A DNA stretch of 33,825 bases from Treponema sp. (GTDB lineage Bacteria; Spirochaetota; Spirochaetia; Treponematales; Breznakiellaceae), in the NCBI GenBank assembly GCA_031283725.1, contig JAITBG010000104.1, positions 1 to 33,825 of the forward strand, in the 5' to 3' direction. This document shows positions 16,902 through 26,508 of this stretch, piece by piece. Under the pieces are notes generated by a model. It was not told where the DNA came from, searched no databases, and saw nothing but the letters and a program-made list of their open reading frames with translations. Both the position numbers and the translations under genes were made by a program. Numbering within the stretch: position 1 is the stretch's first letter; each line of letters starts with the position of its first letter.

Positions 16902-19730
16902 CTAACCTTTCTTGATCCGGGCATCAGCGGCTACAAAGGCGTCCCGCTTGGGATCATATATAATTGGGTTAAGATCGATTTCGGTAATCTCAGGCAGGGA
17001 GAGCATCATGGCGCTGATCCTTTCAATCAGATCCGCCAGGGCATTCTTGTTCACTCCCGGTTTTCCCCGGTATCCTGAGAGCAGCGGTTCACAACGCAGG
17101 CTGTTGATCAGACACAGCGCTTCTTCCCTGCCGATAGGGGGATAGCCGAAAACTACATCCTTCATTATCTCAACCCAGATACCGCCTAGACCGATCATTA
17201 CGGAAGGGCCAAGCTGGGGATCCACAATACCGCCCAGGATTAATTCTATTTCGCCGGGCACCTGTTCCTGGAAGTATATTCCCTTTGCTCCGGGGAAGCG
17301 TTTGAGAAAATCCTTAACCACCTCCGCAAGCTCATCCGCGGAACCTATGTTCAGCCGGACTCCACCCACATCGGACTTGTGTATAATTTCCGGATGTTCG
17401 ATCTTTGCAACTACCGGATAGCTTACGGAAACATTCCGGACTTCCTCAACGGCTCTTAAGAGACCGCTCCGGGGAACGGTGACACTAAAACTGTTCAGTA
17501 TGGCTTGTACGTCCAGGATGGGAAGGTATTCCCCGTGGGGAGCGCTTTCCAATATTTTTTTTGCATGGCTTATCACCTTGCCGGAAAAGCGCATTGCTTC
17601 TTCGGTGAATGAACGGCGGACCCGCATGTTCGCCAGCATGGTGGCAATCTGCTCAGGGTACTGGCTTGTGGGGATGCGGTTTTTGATCAGAACATCACGG
17701 GCGCCCTTGCCGAGGGTACGGCCGAAGAAACTGGTTAATACGGGGATATTCGCTTCCTTCAAAAGCGGAACCAGGGCTTCGGCTATCTTACCGGTATCAA
17801 CCGTAGCGGGGGGTACGCAGCATATCAGCAGGGAATCATACTCACCGCTTTCCAGCATGGCCTTGGCGGCCAGAACGTAATGTTCCGGCGGGGCGGGGGC
17901 CACAATATCCACCGGGTTCTGTACCGATGCTTCCCGCATAAGGTTTTCCCGCAGGAAAGACTTCAGTTTTTCCTGGGGAACCGGCAGGGTGAATCCGTAA
18001 TCACTGAGGGCGTCGGATATGAGAATGCTGGGACCTCCCGCATTAGTCAGATGGGCTACCCGGTTTCCCTTTACCTGCGGCATATTGGCCAGGGCCGCCG
18101 CGCAAACAAACAGATCCTCCAAGGACTGTATCCTGGTGACGCCGGCCTTCCGTATTAGGGCGTCAACGATAGCATCGTTTCCCGCCAGGCTTCCCGTATG
18201 GGAACTAACCGCCGCCAGACCGATGGAGGTTCTGCCCGACTTTAAGAGCAGTATGGGCTTGGTCATCCTGGCCGCCATCTGATAGAACCGGAAGGGTTCC
18301 ACAATGCTTTCCAGATATAGGACCACTACCTTGGTACAGGCATCTTTCTCGTAGAAAGGCAGGAGATCGCAGACCGTAATGTCCGCCTGATTACCCAGGG
18401 ACACTATTGACGAAAATCCAATGCCGAGCTCTTCGGCGTAATCCAGCATACCCGCGCCTATGGAACCGCTTTGCGTAACCAGGGCAACGTTCCCCCTGGC
18501 AATAGCGCCCGACAGAATCGTTGCGTTAAGGTTTATGGCAACATTCATTTCTCCCATACAGTTGGGGCCGATGAGCCGCATGTTGTACCGGTCTACAATT
18601 TCCACGAGCTTTTCCTGGGCGGCAATTCCCTCGCCGCCGGTTTCCTTGAAGCCCGCTGAAATGCAGACTATGGCCTTTACGCCCTTCTTACCGCAGGTTT
18701 CGGCAATTTCCAGCACCGTATGCCCAGGGGTGGAGATGATCGCCAGATCCACCGGGTCCTCAATATCGCTAACCGACGTATAGCCCCTGGCCGTCAGGAC
18801 ATCCTCCCCCCGCATATTAACGGCGTACACCTTTCCCGCGTAGCCCCCCGCCGTTATGTTCTCAACTATGGAGCGGCCTATGCCGGGCTTTTGGGAAGCC
18901 CCGATCACCGCCACGGAATCGGGGTAAAGCAGTTTTTCTGTGCAACGTTTATACAGGAGTATATTCTGCTTCCAACTTTCAATGCGGATACCCTGGGGAA
19001 CCGCTTTTTCCTTATGATAAACATTTCCCGTCTCATCCAGGGCAAATTTTCCCTGGGCAACCTCAAGCAAGGTACGGGCGCCCACTAAGCGGCCCTGCTC
19101 GTTCACCAGTTTAAGGTAGTACCGCATCCGATCCTCATCATTACTGTGGAGGCCGTAGTCCACGGGAACCCCTTCGGAGATAATCAGTATGGGTCCGCCG
19201 TCAACTTCCTTTGTGGCAAGGTGGGATGTGGAGCAAAGGACGTCCTCTCCGGCTTTCAAGGCAAGCCCTACCCCGTTTCCCCCGGCATAGGCCCGCTTCC
19301 CGTCTTTGGAAATGGAAAGATCCGCCGGATGAACATTGATGATGCGGTATTCATCCAAAAGACAATCCGTAGTTGCCCATACATACCCTGCCAGGAGGAT
19401 GAGATCCCCCTTCATAGGCCGGAGCAATTCCAGGGCTTCGGCATCGTACTCCCGGCGTACATCCTGGTCTTTAAGGGGTTTATTCCGTTTCCTGTAGAAC
19501 TCCCTGATATCAATGGACGCATGGGGAAGGCCCAGTTTTTCCGCGGTAACCATGGATTTTGAGAGAGGATCGCTGGAAAAAATTCCCGCCACCTCAAAGG
19601 GACAATCCGCGCCGGATCCTTCCATTTCCTTCTGCATCTCCCAGGCCCTCCAGAGAGTATCCCCGGATCCGGAAGCGTATCCAATCACCCGCAACTTTCC
19701 TGCCGCGGGATTGTGTAGTGATGTTGTCAT
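16902..19730 (-). CDS. Fusion of a formyltransferase-like domain to an ADP-forming acyl-CoA synthetase
   Basis: The product has 942 residues. Residues about 12-245 resemble folate-dependent formyltransferases of the GART type. The motif INVHPADLS supplies Asn132 and His134, and SHLATKEVDGGPIL supplies Asp177, matching the Asn-His-Asp triad of PurN. Residues about 265-942 are an NDP-forming acyl-CoA synthetase: CoA-binding Rossmann domain (DSVAVIGASQKPGIG from 271), ligase domains with the phospho-histidine motif SSHTGSLAG (His511), and an ATP-grasp domain at about 730-940 (HKSDVGGVRLNI). The synthetase half makes ATP from ADP and an acyl-CoA, or the reverse. The role of the formyltransferase half is unknown. 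The start at 19730 lies 5 bases after the TRAP DctM gene, with GGAAG in that gene's end, so it should be cotranscribed with transporter B. Confidence 0.88.
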   Translation of the reverse strand: MTTSLHNPAAGKLRVIGYASGSGDTLWRAWEMQKEMEGSGADCPFEVAGIFSSDPLSKSMVTAEKLGLPHASIDIREFYRKRNKPLKDQDVRREYDAEALELLRPMKGDLILLAGYVWATTDCLLDEYRIINVHPADLSISKDGKRAYAGGNGVGLALKAGEDVLCSTSHLATKEVDGGPILIISEGVPVDYGLHSNDEDRMRYYLKLVNEQGRLVGARTLLEVAQGKFALDETGNVYHKEKAVPQGIRIESWKQNILLYKRCTEKLLYPDSVAVIGASQKPGIGRSIVENITAGGYAGKVYAVNMRGEDVLTARGYTSVSDIEDPVDLAIISTPGHTVLEIAETCGKKGVKAIVCISAGFKETGGEGIAAQEKLVEIVDRYNMRLIGPNCMGEMNVAINLNATILSGAIARGNVALVTQSGSIGAGMLDYAEELGIGFSSIVSLGNQADITVCDLLPFYEKDACTKVVVLYLESIVEPFRFYQMAARMTKPILLLKSGRTSIGLAAVSSHTGSLAGNDAIVDALIRKAGVTRIQSLEDLFVCAAALANMPQVKGNRVAHLTNAGGPSILISDALSDYGFTLPVPQEKLKSFLRENLMREASVQNPVDIVAPAPPEHYVLAAKAMLESGEYDSLLICCVPPATVDTGKIAEALVPLLKEANIPVLTSFFGRTLGKGARDVLIKNRIPTSQYPEQIATMLANMRVRRSFTEEAMRFSGKVISHAKKILESAPHGEYLPILDVQAILNSFSVTVPRSGLLRAVEEVRNVSVSYPVVAKIEHPEIIHKSDVGGVRLNIGSADELAEVVKDFLKRFPGAKGIYFQEQVPGEIELILGGIVDPQLGPSVMIGLGGIWVEIMKDVVFGYPPIGREEALCLINSLRCEPLLSGYRGKPGVNKNALADLIERISAMMLSLPEITEIDLNPIIYDPKRDAFVAADARIKKG

Positions 19731-19735
19731 AATTG

Positions 19736-21022
19736 TTATCTACTTCCTAAAACTAAATTTGGCAGCGCGAGTACAATGTTAGGGAACAATATACAGAGAA
19801 ACAACAAAAATACTACCGCCGCTACCATGGGTAGTATCTGTTTGCTTGTTTCAACAAGACTGACATTACCTATCTTTGCCGCCACAAAAAGGCAGGTACC
19901 CACCGGCGGCGTCAATGCGCCTATACAGACATTTATTACCAGCAGGACACCGAAGTATACCGGATCAATGCCAAGCTGATTGGTTACCACCAGGACAATG
20001 GGGCTCAACAGTAAAATGATCGCTAAGGCGTCCAAAAAGCAGCCCATGATTAACACCAAGAGCATGATCAGGAGCAGAACCACCATTGGATTGGTGGATA
20101 CCGCCAGGAAAGCGGCGGCAATCTTCTGGGGAATCTGTTGACTGGTTAATACCCAACTCATAACCGTTGAGGACGAAAGAATCAGGGACACAATGGCGGT
20201 GCTTTTTGCGGCGGTTAGTAGCGACCGTTTGATTGCCGGTATTTTAAGGGTACGTAACACAAAAGCGCCGATGGCAAAGGCATATACCGCGGAAACAACC
20301 GCGGCTTCCGTAGCGGTAAAAAGGCCGGAAAAAATTCCCCCCAATATGATAATGGGCATGAACAACGGCAAAATCGCATCTTTTAAGGCATGGAAAAAAT
20401 CCTTCACCGTTACTTTTTTTGTTTCCCGGGGTATCCCTTGGATCTTTGCCACAAAGAAAGAGTAGGTCATCAAAACCAGGCCGAAAAGGACCCCCGGAAC
20501 CACTCCGGCGATGAACATACGCTCAACGGAAACCCCGGCAATGGTGGCGAAGATGATCATGGGGATACTCGGCGGAATGATGGGGCCTATGGCGCCGCCG
20601 CTTGCAACCAGGGCTGCGGAGAATGGGATACTATAACCCCGTTCCTTCATCGCCGGCAGGAGCATGGCCCCCACGGCTGCGGCGGTGGCAACCGCGGAAC
20701 CGCTCATGGCGGCAAAGATCATGGCAAGCACAATCGCTACGTGGGCAAGCCCTCCGGGAAGGCGGCCTACGATGACGTAGGCAAAGTCCATGAGCCGCTT
20801 GGTGATCCTGGACTCCTCCATAAGCGCCCCGGCGAGCATGAAAAACGGAATGGCCAGGTAGGGGAACGAATCAAGCCCCATATACATACTGTGGCCCACA
20901 ATGATTGGGTTAAAGATACCCTGCCACAGCATAATCCCTATGGCGGTCCCGCTCAGCGCAAAAGCCACCGGCACGCCGATCATTATGGCAAGCAGAAAAA
21001 CACCAAGAAACACTCCTAACAT
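19736..21022 (-). CDS. TRAP transporter large membrane subunit (DctM type), transporter B
   Basis: The product has 428 residues and is hydrophobic throughout, with about 12 membrane segments. It has the DctM-family features: GVPVAFALSGTAIGI near the N-terminus, LAIPFFMLAGALME, GAIGPIIPPSIPMIIF, IFSGLFTATEAAVV and GALTPPVGTCLFVAA. It is the Na+-coupled translocation subunit of a tripartite carboxylate importer. Its ATG overlaps the DctQ stop by one base (TGATG), so the two are translationally coupled. Confidence 0.95.
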   Translation of the reverse strand: MLGVFLGVFLLAIMIGVPVAFALSGTAIGIMLWQGIFNPIIVGHSMYMGLDSFPYLAIPFFMLAGALMEESRITKRLMDFAYVIVGRLPGGLAHVAIVLAMIFAAMSGSAVATAAAVGAMLLPAMKERGYSIPFSAALVASGGAIGPIIPPSIPMIIFATIAGVSVERMFIAGVVPGVLFGLVLMTYSFFVAKIQGIPRETKKVTVKDFFHALKDAILPLFMPIIILGGIFSGLFTATEAAVVSAVYAFAIGAFVLRTLKIPAIKRSLLTAAKSTAIVSLILSSSTVMSWVLTSQQIPQKIAAAFLAVSTNPMVVLLLIMLLVLIMGCFLDALAIILLLSPIVLVVTNQLGIDPVYFGVLLVINVCIGALTPPVGTCLFVAAKIGNVSLVETSKQILPMVAAVVFLLFLCILFPNIVLALPNLVLGSR

Positions 21023-21537
21023 CAGTTACCCCCCGTTTCTTCAAAGTCACGGTCATCAGTCCACATCATGACAAGTCTGATTATCACAAAGATTACCGCG
21101 ATGATGGAACTTGCCGGTAGTATCAGATAAATTGCTCCCATGGGAATGGGCAGGGTTGTTGCCTGCTGCCGGAACTGCCGCTCAATCAGGGCAAAGGAAC
21201 CCCAAACCAGAATAAACAGGATGACGTTTATCAAAAGATAAATTCCCGTTTCCAGCAATTTTCTGGCAATTCCCTCCAATTTGGTTTGGAGTAAATCAAA
21301 GCGGGTCAAGTCGTTGTAATATACAGCGGTGGGTAATCCAAGGAATACTACCCAGATAAACATGAAACGCAGAAGCTCCTCCGCCCAGGTAAAGGCCTTG
21401 CCGAAACAGACGCGTAACAACACCTGTGAAAACATGACCACCGCCATTACTACTATTAATAGCATCAGAAAAGAATTGATGCCTTTCTGAATGCGGGTAC
21501 AGGCGCTTTTGCACACATGGATTAACGAACCGCTCAT
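21022..21537 (-). CDS. TRAP transporter small membrane subunit (DctQ type), transporter B
   Basis: The product has 171 residues with four membrane helices. The family core (FSQVLLRVCFGKAFTWAEEL, LRFMFIWVVFLGLPTAVYYN) is present. It pairs with DctM in the inner membrane. I chose the ATG at 21537, preceded by GGGGAGGGC, over an earlier in-frame ATG at 21588 that would overlap the upstream dctP-type gene. Confidence 0.92.
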   Translation of the reverse strand: MSGSLIHVCKSACTRIQKGINSFLMLLIVVMAVVMFSQVLLRVCFGKAFTWAEELLRFMFIWVVFLGLPTAVYYNDLTRFDLLQTKLEGIARKLLETGIYLLINVILFILVWGSFALIERQFRQQATTLPIPMGAIYLILPASSIIAVIFVIIRLVMMWTDDRDFEETGGN

Positions 21538-21556
21538 TTTGCCCTCCCCAATGATA

Positions 21557-22588
21557 CTAACGGCGTTTTGCCTGTAACGCCGCTTCAATACGATCTATAT
21601 AGTCCTTTGCCTCCTGTCCCACCGACTTGATGAGGTCATCGTATACGGGCTGGACAATTTGGCGGAAACCGGTGGTGTCAACCTCATTTACGGCCATATA
21701 CTTCTTCAGCTCCTCGGTAAGTTCATTGTCGAGCCGTTCCGAAATGGGCCGGCTGCGGTCACGAGCGGCGATAACCTCTTCCATGATGATATTTTTTAAA
21801 TCTTCGGGGAGTTTTTTCCAGAATATCTCGGAAACCGTAACCACCGTGGGGGTATACACATGCTGGGTAATACTCAAATACTTTTGCACCTCATACAGCT
21901 TGGAGGCATAGACGATGCTCGGGGGATTTTCCTGACCGTCCACGGTTCCCTGGGCCAGGGCAGTATACAATTCCCCAAAGGCCATGGGCGTAGGATTCCC
22001 GCCCAAGACCCGTATGGTATCCACCACGGTTTTTGTTTCCGGCACCCGCAGTTTAAGTCCCCTGAAATCCTCCGCCCTAGTGATGGGCCGGATATTGTTT
22101 GTGGTGTCCCGCACCAGATTCATCCAGTATGCAAGGATACGTACGCCGGTTTTTTCAACAAACCTTTCGTTCAGCTCCTGACCAATTTCACCGTCAAGAA
22201 TGGCGTATACCTCCTGATTGTTGTTATACATATAGGGCAGTTCCAGCACCCCCATGGGCGCCCAGAATGACGCGAGCCCGCCCGGAGACTGGGTGCTCAT
22301 TTCCAGGGTGCCGAGCTGTAACGCTTCGGTCATAGTCCGCAGGGTACCGAGTTGTCCGCTGGGGTATACCGTTGCTTGAATACGCCCACCGGATCGCTCG
22401 TTCATCGCCTTTGCCAATTCTTCAAAAGTAACGTTAAGAATCTGATCCTGGGCGGTGGTATTTCCGATGCGTATGACAATAGGCCTCGTGTCTTCCCTCG
22501 AAGCCGCCCCATCGTCTTTTTTTGAGCAGGAGCCCAAAAACACCGCGCAAAGCGTAACAACCGCCGTTACGTAAATAATCTTGTGCAT
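21557..22588 (-). CDS. TRAP transporter substrate-binding lipoprotein (DctP type), transporter B
   Basis: The product has 343 residues. The signal peptide ends in a lipobox (FLGSC, Cys21), so the protein is probably lipid-anchored at the membrane surface, as is common for spirochaete binding proteins. DctP features are GRIQATVYPSGQLG, LKLRVPETKT (whose Arg contacts the ligand carboxylate in characterised homologues) and MAFGELYTALAQGTVDGQENP. The ligand is a carboxylate, but which one cannot be told. GAGGAG precedes the start. It follows the DRE-TIM enzyme B gene by 21 bases, which suggests that enzyme acts on the imported substrate or a product of it. Confidence 0.93.
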   Translation of the reverse strand: MHKIIYVTAVVTLCAVFLGSCSKKDDGAASREDTRPIVIRIGNTTAQDQILNVTFEELAKAMNERSGGRIQATVYPSGQLGTLRTMTEALQLGTLEMSTQSPGGLASFWAPMGVLELPYMYNNNQEVYAILDGEIGQELNERFVEKTGVRILAYWMNLVRDTTNNIRPITRAEDFRGLKLRVPETKTVVDTIRVLGGNPTPMAFGELYTALAQGTVDGQENPPSIVYASKLYEVQKYLSITQHVYTPTVVTVSEIFWKKLPEDLKNIIMEEVIAARDRSRPISERLDNELTEELKKYMAVNEVDTTGFRQIVQPVYDDLIKSVGQEAKDYIDRIEAALQAKRR

Positions 22589-22609
22589 AGTTTTCTCCTC
22601 TTATTATTT

Positions 22610-23821
22610 TCAGATCGATTTTACAATCGCCCTAAATTCCGCCTCTGTGAGATCTCGTTTTTCCTGATAGGACTTTACCTTTACCTTGGGAAGTATTTCG
22701 TCGAATTTTTCCTCGGGAACAGAAAGATTGCACTTGGCAAGCCACGCCTTTACATTGTCCTTACCGCTCTTTTTCCCAAGGAGAAGGTAGGGCTCGTTCT
22801 GTCCCGTAAGGTCCCACTTGTAGGGCAGCATCACCAGGGGGTCATGATCCTTGCAATTTACCCAAAGGCTGGAGGGCAGTCCGGTTTCCCAGAGGAATAT
22901 CTTATCCCCCACAATCGGTTTGGTGGGAGGCACGGGGTTACGGGTCAGATCCGCCACAAAATGGGAAAGTTCCTTAAACCTGATTGTATCAACACCGGTA
23001 TCAATGCCATACATCGCCAAAAGCGCAACCGCCACCGCCTCAAGCTGGGCGCCCCCCGCCCGTTCTCCTATACCGTTTACCGTAACATGGGCAACCTCCG
23101 CGCCGGCGCCGAGCGCGGCAATGGTGCTGGAAACGCCCATGCCGAAATCATCGTGGGCATGAATTTCTACCGGCAAGTCAGGAAACGCCGCTTTCAGTTT
23201 CCGTACCCGGTGGGCCGCTCCTTCCGGAGAAAACACACCAAAGGTGTCTACCAGAACGAGGGAATCCATGTAACCCTCTTCTCTAACCGCCTGAACAAGA
23301 TCGATGAGAAAATTTATTTCCGCCCGGGAAGAATCGGCCAGGAAGAACGATACCTTCAATCCAAGATCTTTTCCCGCCAGGGTCGCGTCTATGGCGGCTT
23401 TTTTTGCCTTATCCACGGTCCACTTTTTGCCGAATTCCAGCAAATGCTCGCTTCCGATGAGTTCCGCGATAACCCCCTGTACCCCGCATTCCTTGGCGAG
23501 CTGCATATCCTTAACCATGTTACGGACAAAAGCGTAAATATCGGCCTTTAATCCAAGGTCGCAAATTTCACGGATCGCTTCGGCGTCTTCCTTAAGGGCA
23601 GCCGGGGTACCTGCCTCAATCCGGTGTACCCCCACCTCGGAAAGTCTCTTCGCAATTTGAACCTTTTCATCCTTGGTCAGGATGATGCCCGGCTGCTGTT
23701 CCCCGTCCCGTAACGTGGTATCAAGAAATTCAACTTTTTTCGGAAAATTGAATTTATCCGTAACTTCTTTGTCATAGTTGGAAGGGCTTACCCACCACTT
23801 GCCTTCTTCATGGTATCCCAT
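22610..23821 (-). CDS. DRE-TIM metallolyase superfamily enzyme B (isopropylmalate/homocitrate synthase-like)
   Basis: The product has 403 residues with an HMGL-like TIM barrel at about 30-300. The signature DTTLRDGEQ at 34-42 carries the catalytic Arg and metal-binding Asp; His221-x-His223 (HAHDDFG) completes the metal site; VNGIGERAGG follows. The family makes or breaks C-C bonds by Claisen or aldol chemistry, usually condensing acetyl-CoA with a 2-oxoacid. The C-terminal part (about 300-403) is much shorter than the LeuA regulatory domain, so leucine feedback is unlikely. The substrate is unknown. The protein is paralogous along its length to enzyme A at 29134-30345, sharing the N-terminal KWWVxPxNY motif. 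AAGGAG lies 9 bases before the ATG. I would not call it LeuA or NifV on this evidence. Confidence 0.88.
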   Translation of the reverse strand: MGYHEEGKWWVSPSNYDKEVTDKFNFPKKVEFLDTTLRDGEQQPGIILTKDEKVQIAKRLSEVGVHRIEAGTPAALKEDAEAIREICDLGLKADIYAFVRNMVKDMQLAKECGVQGVIAELIGSEHLLEFGKKWTVDKAKKAAIDATLAGKDLGLKVSFFLADSSRAEINFLIDLVQAVREEGYMDSLVLVDTFGVFSPEGAAHRVRKLKAAFPDLPVEIHAHDDFGMGVSSTIAALGAGAEVAHVTVNGIGERAGGAQLEAVAVALLAMYGIDTGVDTIRFKELSHFVADLTRNPVPPTKPIVGDKIFLWETGLPSSLWVNCKDHDPLVMLPYKWDLTGQNEPYLLLGKKSGKDNVKAWLAKCNLSVPEEKFDEILPKVKVKSYQEKRDLTEAEFRAIVKSI

Positions 23822-23881
23822 ATTGACTACTCCTTATAAGGTTAAGATATAGATTTACTAAAATTGCTTTTCAAAAAACCA

Positions 23882-24643
23882 TCACCACTTACGGACCAGG
23901 TTGCCGCCGTCTACCAGGATGTCGGTTCCGTAAATAAACTTTGCTTCATCGCTTGCCAAAAACAGAATCGCCCGGCTTATGTCCTGGGGCAGGCCGTAGG
24001 AACCGTACGGGGTCTTGGCAAGTTTTGCTTTGACCGCATCGGTGTCCAGCCAGGGAGCGGAAAGGGGGGTGTAAACGGACCCCGGAGAGACGCTGTTACA
24101 GCGGATCCCCCTGCCTCCATAGTCAAACGTAATCTGGCGGATCAGCCCCAAAAGGCCGTGTTTTGAGGTGGTATAGGCAACTCCGCCGTGTCCTCCTATG
24201 TGTCCCGCAATGGAGCAGGTAAACACAATGACCCCGCCGGAATTTTCGAGCATGTGGGGGATAAGGTTGCGCATGCAGTAAAACGCGCCGGTGAGGTTCA
24301 CGTCTATCACCCGCCGCCACACTTCGGGGCTTACCTCCAACAGGTTTTTATAATTATCAAAGGCCGCAGCATTACCGACAAAAATGTCGATCCTGCCGAA
24401 GGTTTTGATCGTTTCCGCGTACATAGCCTTAACGCTTTCCTCAGAGCCTATGTCGCCCTCAATAACGATGACTTTTCCTCCGGTGGCGGCGATCTCCCCG
24501 CCGACCGCCCTTCCTGAAGCCTCCCCGGGGAGACACAGGATCGCCACATTCGCCCCCTCGGCGGCAAAGGCTTTGGAGGTGGCCTCTCCTATTCCGCTTG
24601 AGCCGCCGGTTACAATAACCGTTTTTCCGCTGAATCGAGTCAT
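23882..24643 (-). CDS. Short-chain dehydrogenase/reductase
   Basis: The product has 253 residues, normal for a classical SDR. It has the cofactor motif TGGSSGIG at 12-19, NAA at 91-93, Asn116, and the catalytic Ser144, Tyr157 and Lys161 (YTTSK). The C-terminal IYGTDILVDGG is also typical. No acidic residue is obvious at the end of strand 2 (LCLPGEAS), so NAD versus NADP use is unclear. It interconverts an alcohol and a ketone, probably on a metabolite of the imported acid. The start lies 3 bases after the HD gene stop, with GGAAGGAA inside that gene's end, indicating coupled translation. Confidence 0.92.
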   Translation of the reverse strand: MTRFSGKTVIVTGGSSGIGEATSKAFAAEGANVAILCLPGEASGRAVGGEIAATGGKVIVIEGDIGSEESVKAMYAETIKTFGRIDIFVGNAAAFDNYKNLLEVSPEVWRRVIDVNLTGAFYCMRNLIPHMLENSGGVIVFTCSIAGHIGGHGGVAYTTSKHGLLGLIRQITFDYGGRGIRCNSVSPGSVYTPLSAPWLDTDAVKAKLAKTPYGSYGLPQDISRAILFLASDEAKFIYGTDILVDGGNLVRKW

Positions 24644-24646
24644 GGA

Positions 24647-25216
24647 TTATTCCTTCCCGTAATACATTTGCAGATAATAAAAGCTGACAGTATCGGCATA
24701 TTTAACAATCATCGCTTCCCGTGTTTTACAGGCATTGTCCCCGGTGGGCGAAAATAAGGCCGAGTGGGCTAGGATGATGTGTACCACCGGAAGGGGCAGC
24801 CCATGTTTCTGCGCAAGATGGGCTCCCGAACAGGGGTGGGGACACAATTCACTAATAGGTTTCATGAAGGCTTCTTTTCCATCCCAGTCCATTTCGATAA
24901 AGTTTCCCACATCGTGGAGCAGCGCCCCGGCAATAAGGGCATCCCGGTCAATGGCGCCCGCCGCCCTTTCAGTTTCCAGCAGCCCGTCATAGAGGGCAAG
25001 GCAGAGCTTAGTGACGCTCCGGATGTGGTCCACGTCGTTAAAGGGCGCTTTTTTGCTCAGGCCCTTCACCACCACCGGGCAGTTCGTAATACCTTTTTTA
25101 TCCCAGCCCCCGGTGACTATCGCGTCAAGCAGGGTTTCCGCGCACTTTTTCCGGAGATCCTCATCCTTAATAAGAAGATGCTCAGGCATCAGTTGGTATA
25201 TATCTTCTACGGTCAT
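24647..25216 (-). CDS. HD-domain phosphohydrolase-like protein
   Basis: The product has 189 residues with the HD metal ligands His64 (VDHIRSV), His101-Asp102 (ALLHDVGNFIEMD), further histidines at 127, 133 and 151, and Asp175. It resembles small HD hydrolases of unknown substrate. It starts 10 bases after the TRAP DctM A stop behind GAGGAG and runs into the SDR gene. Its position between the transporter and the oxidoreductase suggests a metabolic role on a small molecule, not nucleotide signalling; that is inference. Confidence 0.85.
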   Translation of the reverse strand: MTVEDIYQLMPEHLLIKDEDLRKKCAETLLDAIVTGGWDKKGITNCPVVVKGLSKKAPFNDVDHIRSVTKLCLALYDGLLETERAAGAIDRDALIAGALLHDVGNFIEMDWDGKEAFMKPISELCPHPCSGAHLAQKHGLPLPVVHIILAHSALFSPTGDNACKTREAMIVKYADTVSFYYLQMYYGKE

Positions 25217-25226
25217 GTTCTTCTCC

Positions 25227-26507
25227 TCATTTTTTCGCTAAGGCGGGAAGCCAGGTAGAAAGGCCGGGGATAACGATGATAAACACCTGACATACCAGCA
25301 GCGCTATTACCGGGCCTACTACGGCTTTGAGAATATCCTTGATGGGAATACCGGTAATTCCCGCCGCAGCATAGAGATTGCATCCAACCGGCGGGGTAAC
25401 AAAGCCGATGGCAAGGTTCGCTACCATAATTGTTCCAAAGTGGATGGGATTTAACCCGATACCTACTGCTATGGGCAGTAAAATGGGACACAGAACAACG
25501 ATTGCCGCCAGAGTATCCAGAAACATACCGGCAACCAAAAGAATGATATTGATTAAAACTATTATCAGAATCCTGTTGTCTGTAAACTTCAGGATAGCTG
25601 TGGTGATAGTCGAGGGTATGTTCTGAATAGCCAGGACCCGCCCAAAGACAGTCGCCACGGCAACAATGATCAGTATAGGTGCGTTTAACCTGGCAGCTCG
25701 AAGCAAAATCCCCGGGATGTCCGTTATCTTGATGGTACGGTAGATAAGCAGGCTTACCAGTATCCCGTAGAGAGCCGCTACCCCCGCCGCTTCGGTGGCG
25801 GTAAAGATGCCGCTGTAGATCCCCCCAATGATTACTACCGGACAAAGCAGAGCCCAAATACCGTCAATTAGGGCTTTAAGTATCCCCATGCGCGGTTCCT
25901 GGGAATCGTCAAGGACAACCGGGTGGGCCCTGCTGAAGACGTGGGCATAGAACATCAGGGCTACGCCGCACAAAATACCGGGGAATACCCCGGCCAGGAA
26001 CAAATCTCCGATGGATTCGCCGCTGGAAACTCCGTACATCACCATAGGCAGGCTGGGAGGAATCAATACCCCCAAGCCCCCTGACGCTGCGGTAAGGGCG
26101 GTGATAAACCGCCGATCATAGCCTTGTCTGGTCATGATGGGGATCATGATGGTTCCCACCGCCGCGAAGGTTGCGGCCCCTGAACCGGAGATGGCGCCAA
26201 AGAGCATACAGGTAAACACCGTCGCCATGGGCACGCCGCCGGTAAAGCCCCCTACGCAGGCGTTGGCGAAGTTAAAAAGCCGTCTTGAAATACCCCCGGT
26301 TGCCATAACTTCTCCGGCAAAGATAAAGATCGGCACCGCAAGTATGGGGAAGGAATCCATGGACGACACGATTCCCCGTCCGAGGAAGAGCAGGGAAACG
26401 CTGCCGCCGAAGACAGAATTGGCAAAGAGTCCCAATCCCATGGCTGCGGCGATGGGTACGCCCAGGACCATAAGTCCAAAAAATATGAGAAACAATGCCG
26501 CAATCAT
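25227..26507 (-). CDS. TRAP transporter large membrane subunit (DctM type), transporter A
   Basis: The product has 426 residues with about 12 hydrophobic segments. Family motifs are LGVPIAAAMGLGLFAN, LAVPIFIFAGEVMATGGIS, LGVLIPPSLPMVMYG, GIYSGIFTATEAAGVAAL and GFVTPPVGCNLYAAA. The ATG lies just after the DctQ stop, with GGGAGGGAA upstream. It is paralogous to the transporter B subunit at 19736-21022 but well diverged, so the two systems probably differ in ligand or affinity. Confidence 0.95.
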   Translation of the reverse strand: MIAALFLIFFGLMVLGVPIAAAMGLGLFANSVFGGSVSLLFLGRGIVSSMDSFPILAVPIFIFAGEVMATGGISRRLFNFANACVGGFTGGVPMATVFTCMLFGAISGSGAATFAAVGTIMIPIMTRQGYDRRFITALTAASGGLGVLIPPSLPMVMYGVSSGESIGDLFLAGVFPGILCGVALMFYAHVFSRAHPVVLDDSQEPRMGILKALIDGIWALLCPVVIIGGIYSGIFTATEAAGVAALYGILVSLLIYRTIKITDIPGILLRAARLNAPILIIVAVATVFGRVLAIQNIPSTITTAILKFTDNRILIIVLINIILLVAGMFLDTLAAIVVLCPILLPIAVGIGLNPIHFGTIMVANLAIGFVTPPVGCNLYAAAGITGIPIKDILKAVVGPVIALLVCQVFIIVIPGLSTWLPALAKK

Positions 26508-26508
26508 G

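Noticed and set aside
23832-23841. Perfect palindrome CCTTATAAGG as an operator
   Set aside because: It contains the ribosome binding site of enzyme B; at only 10 bp it may be chance and lies inside an operon.
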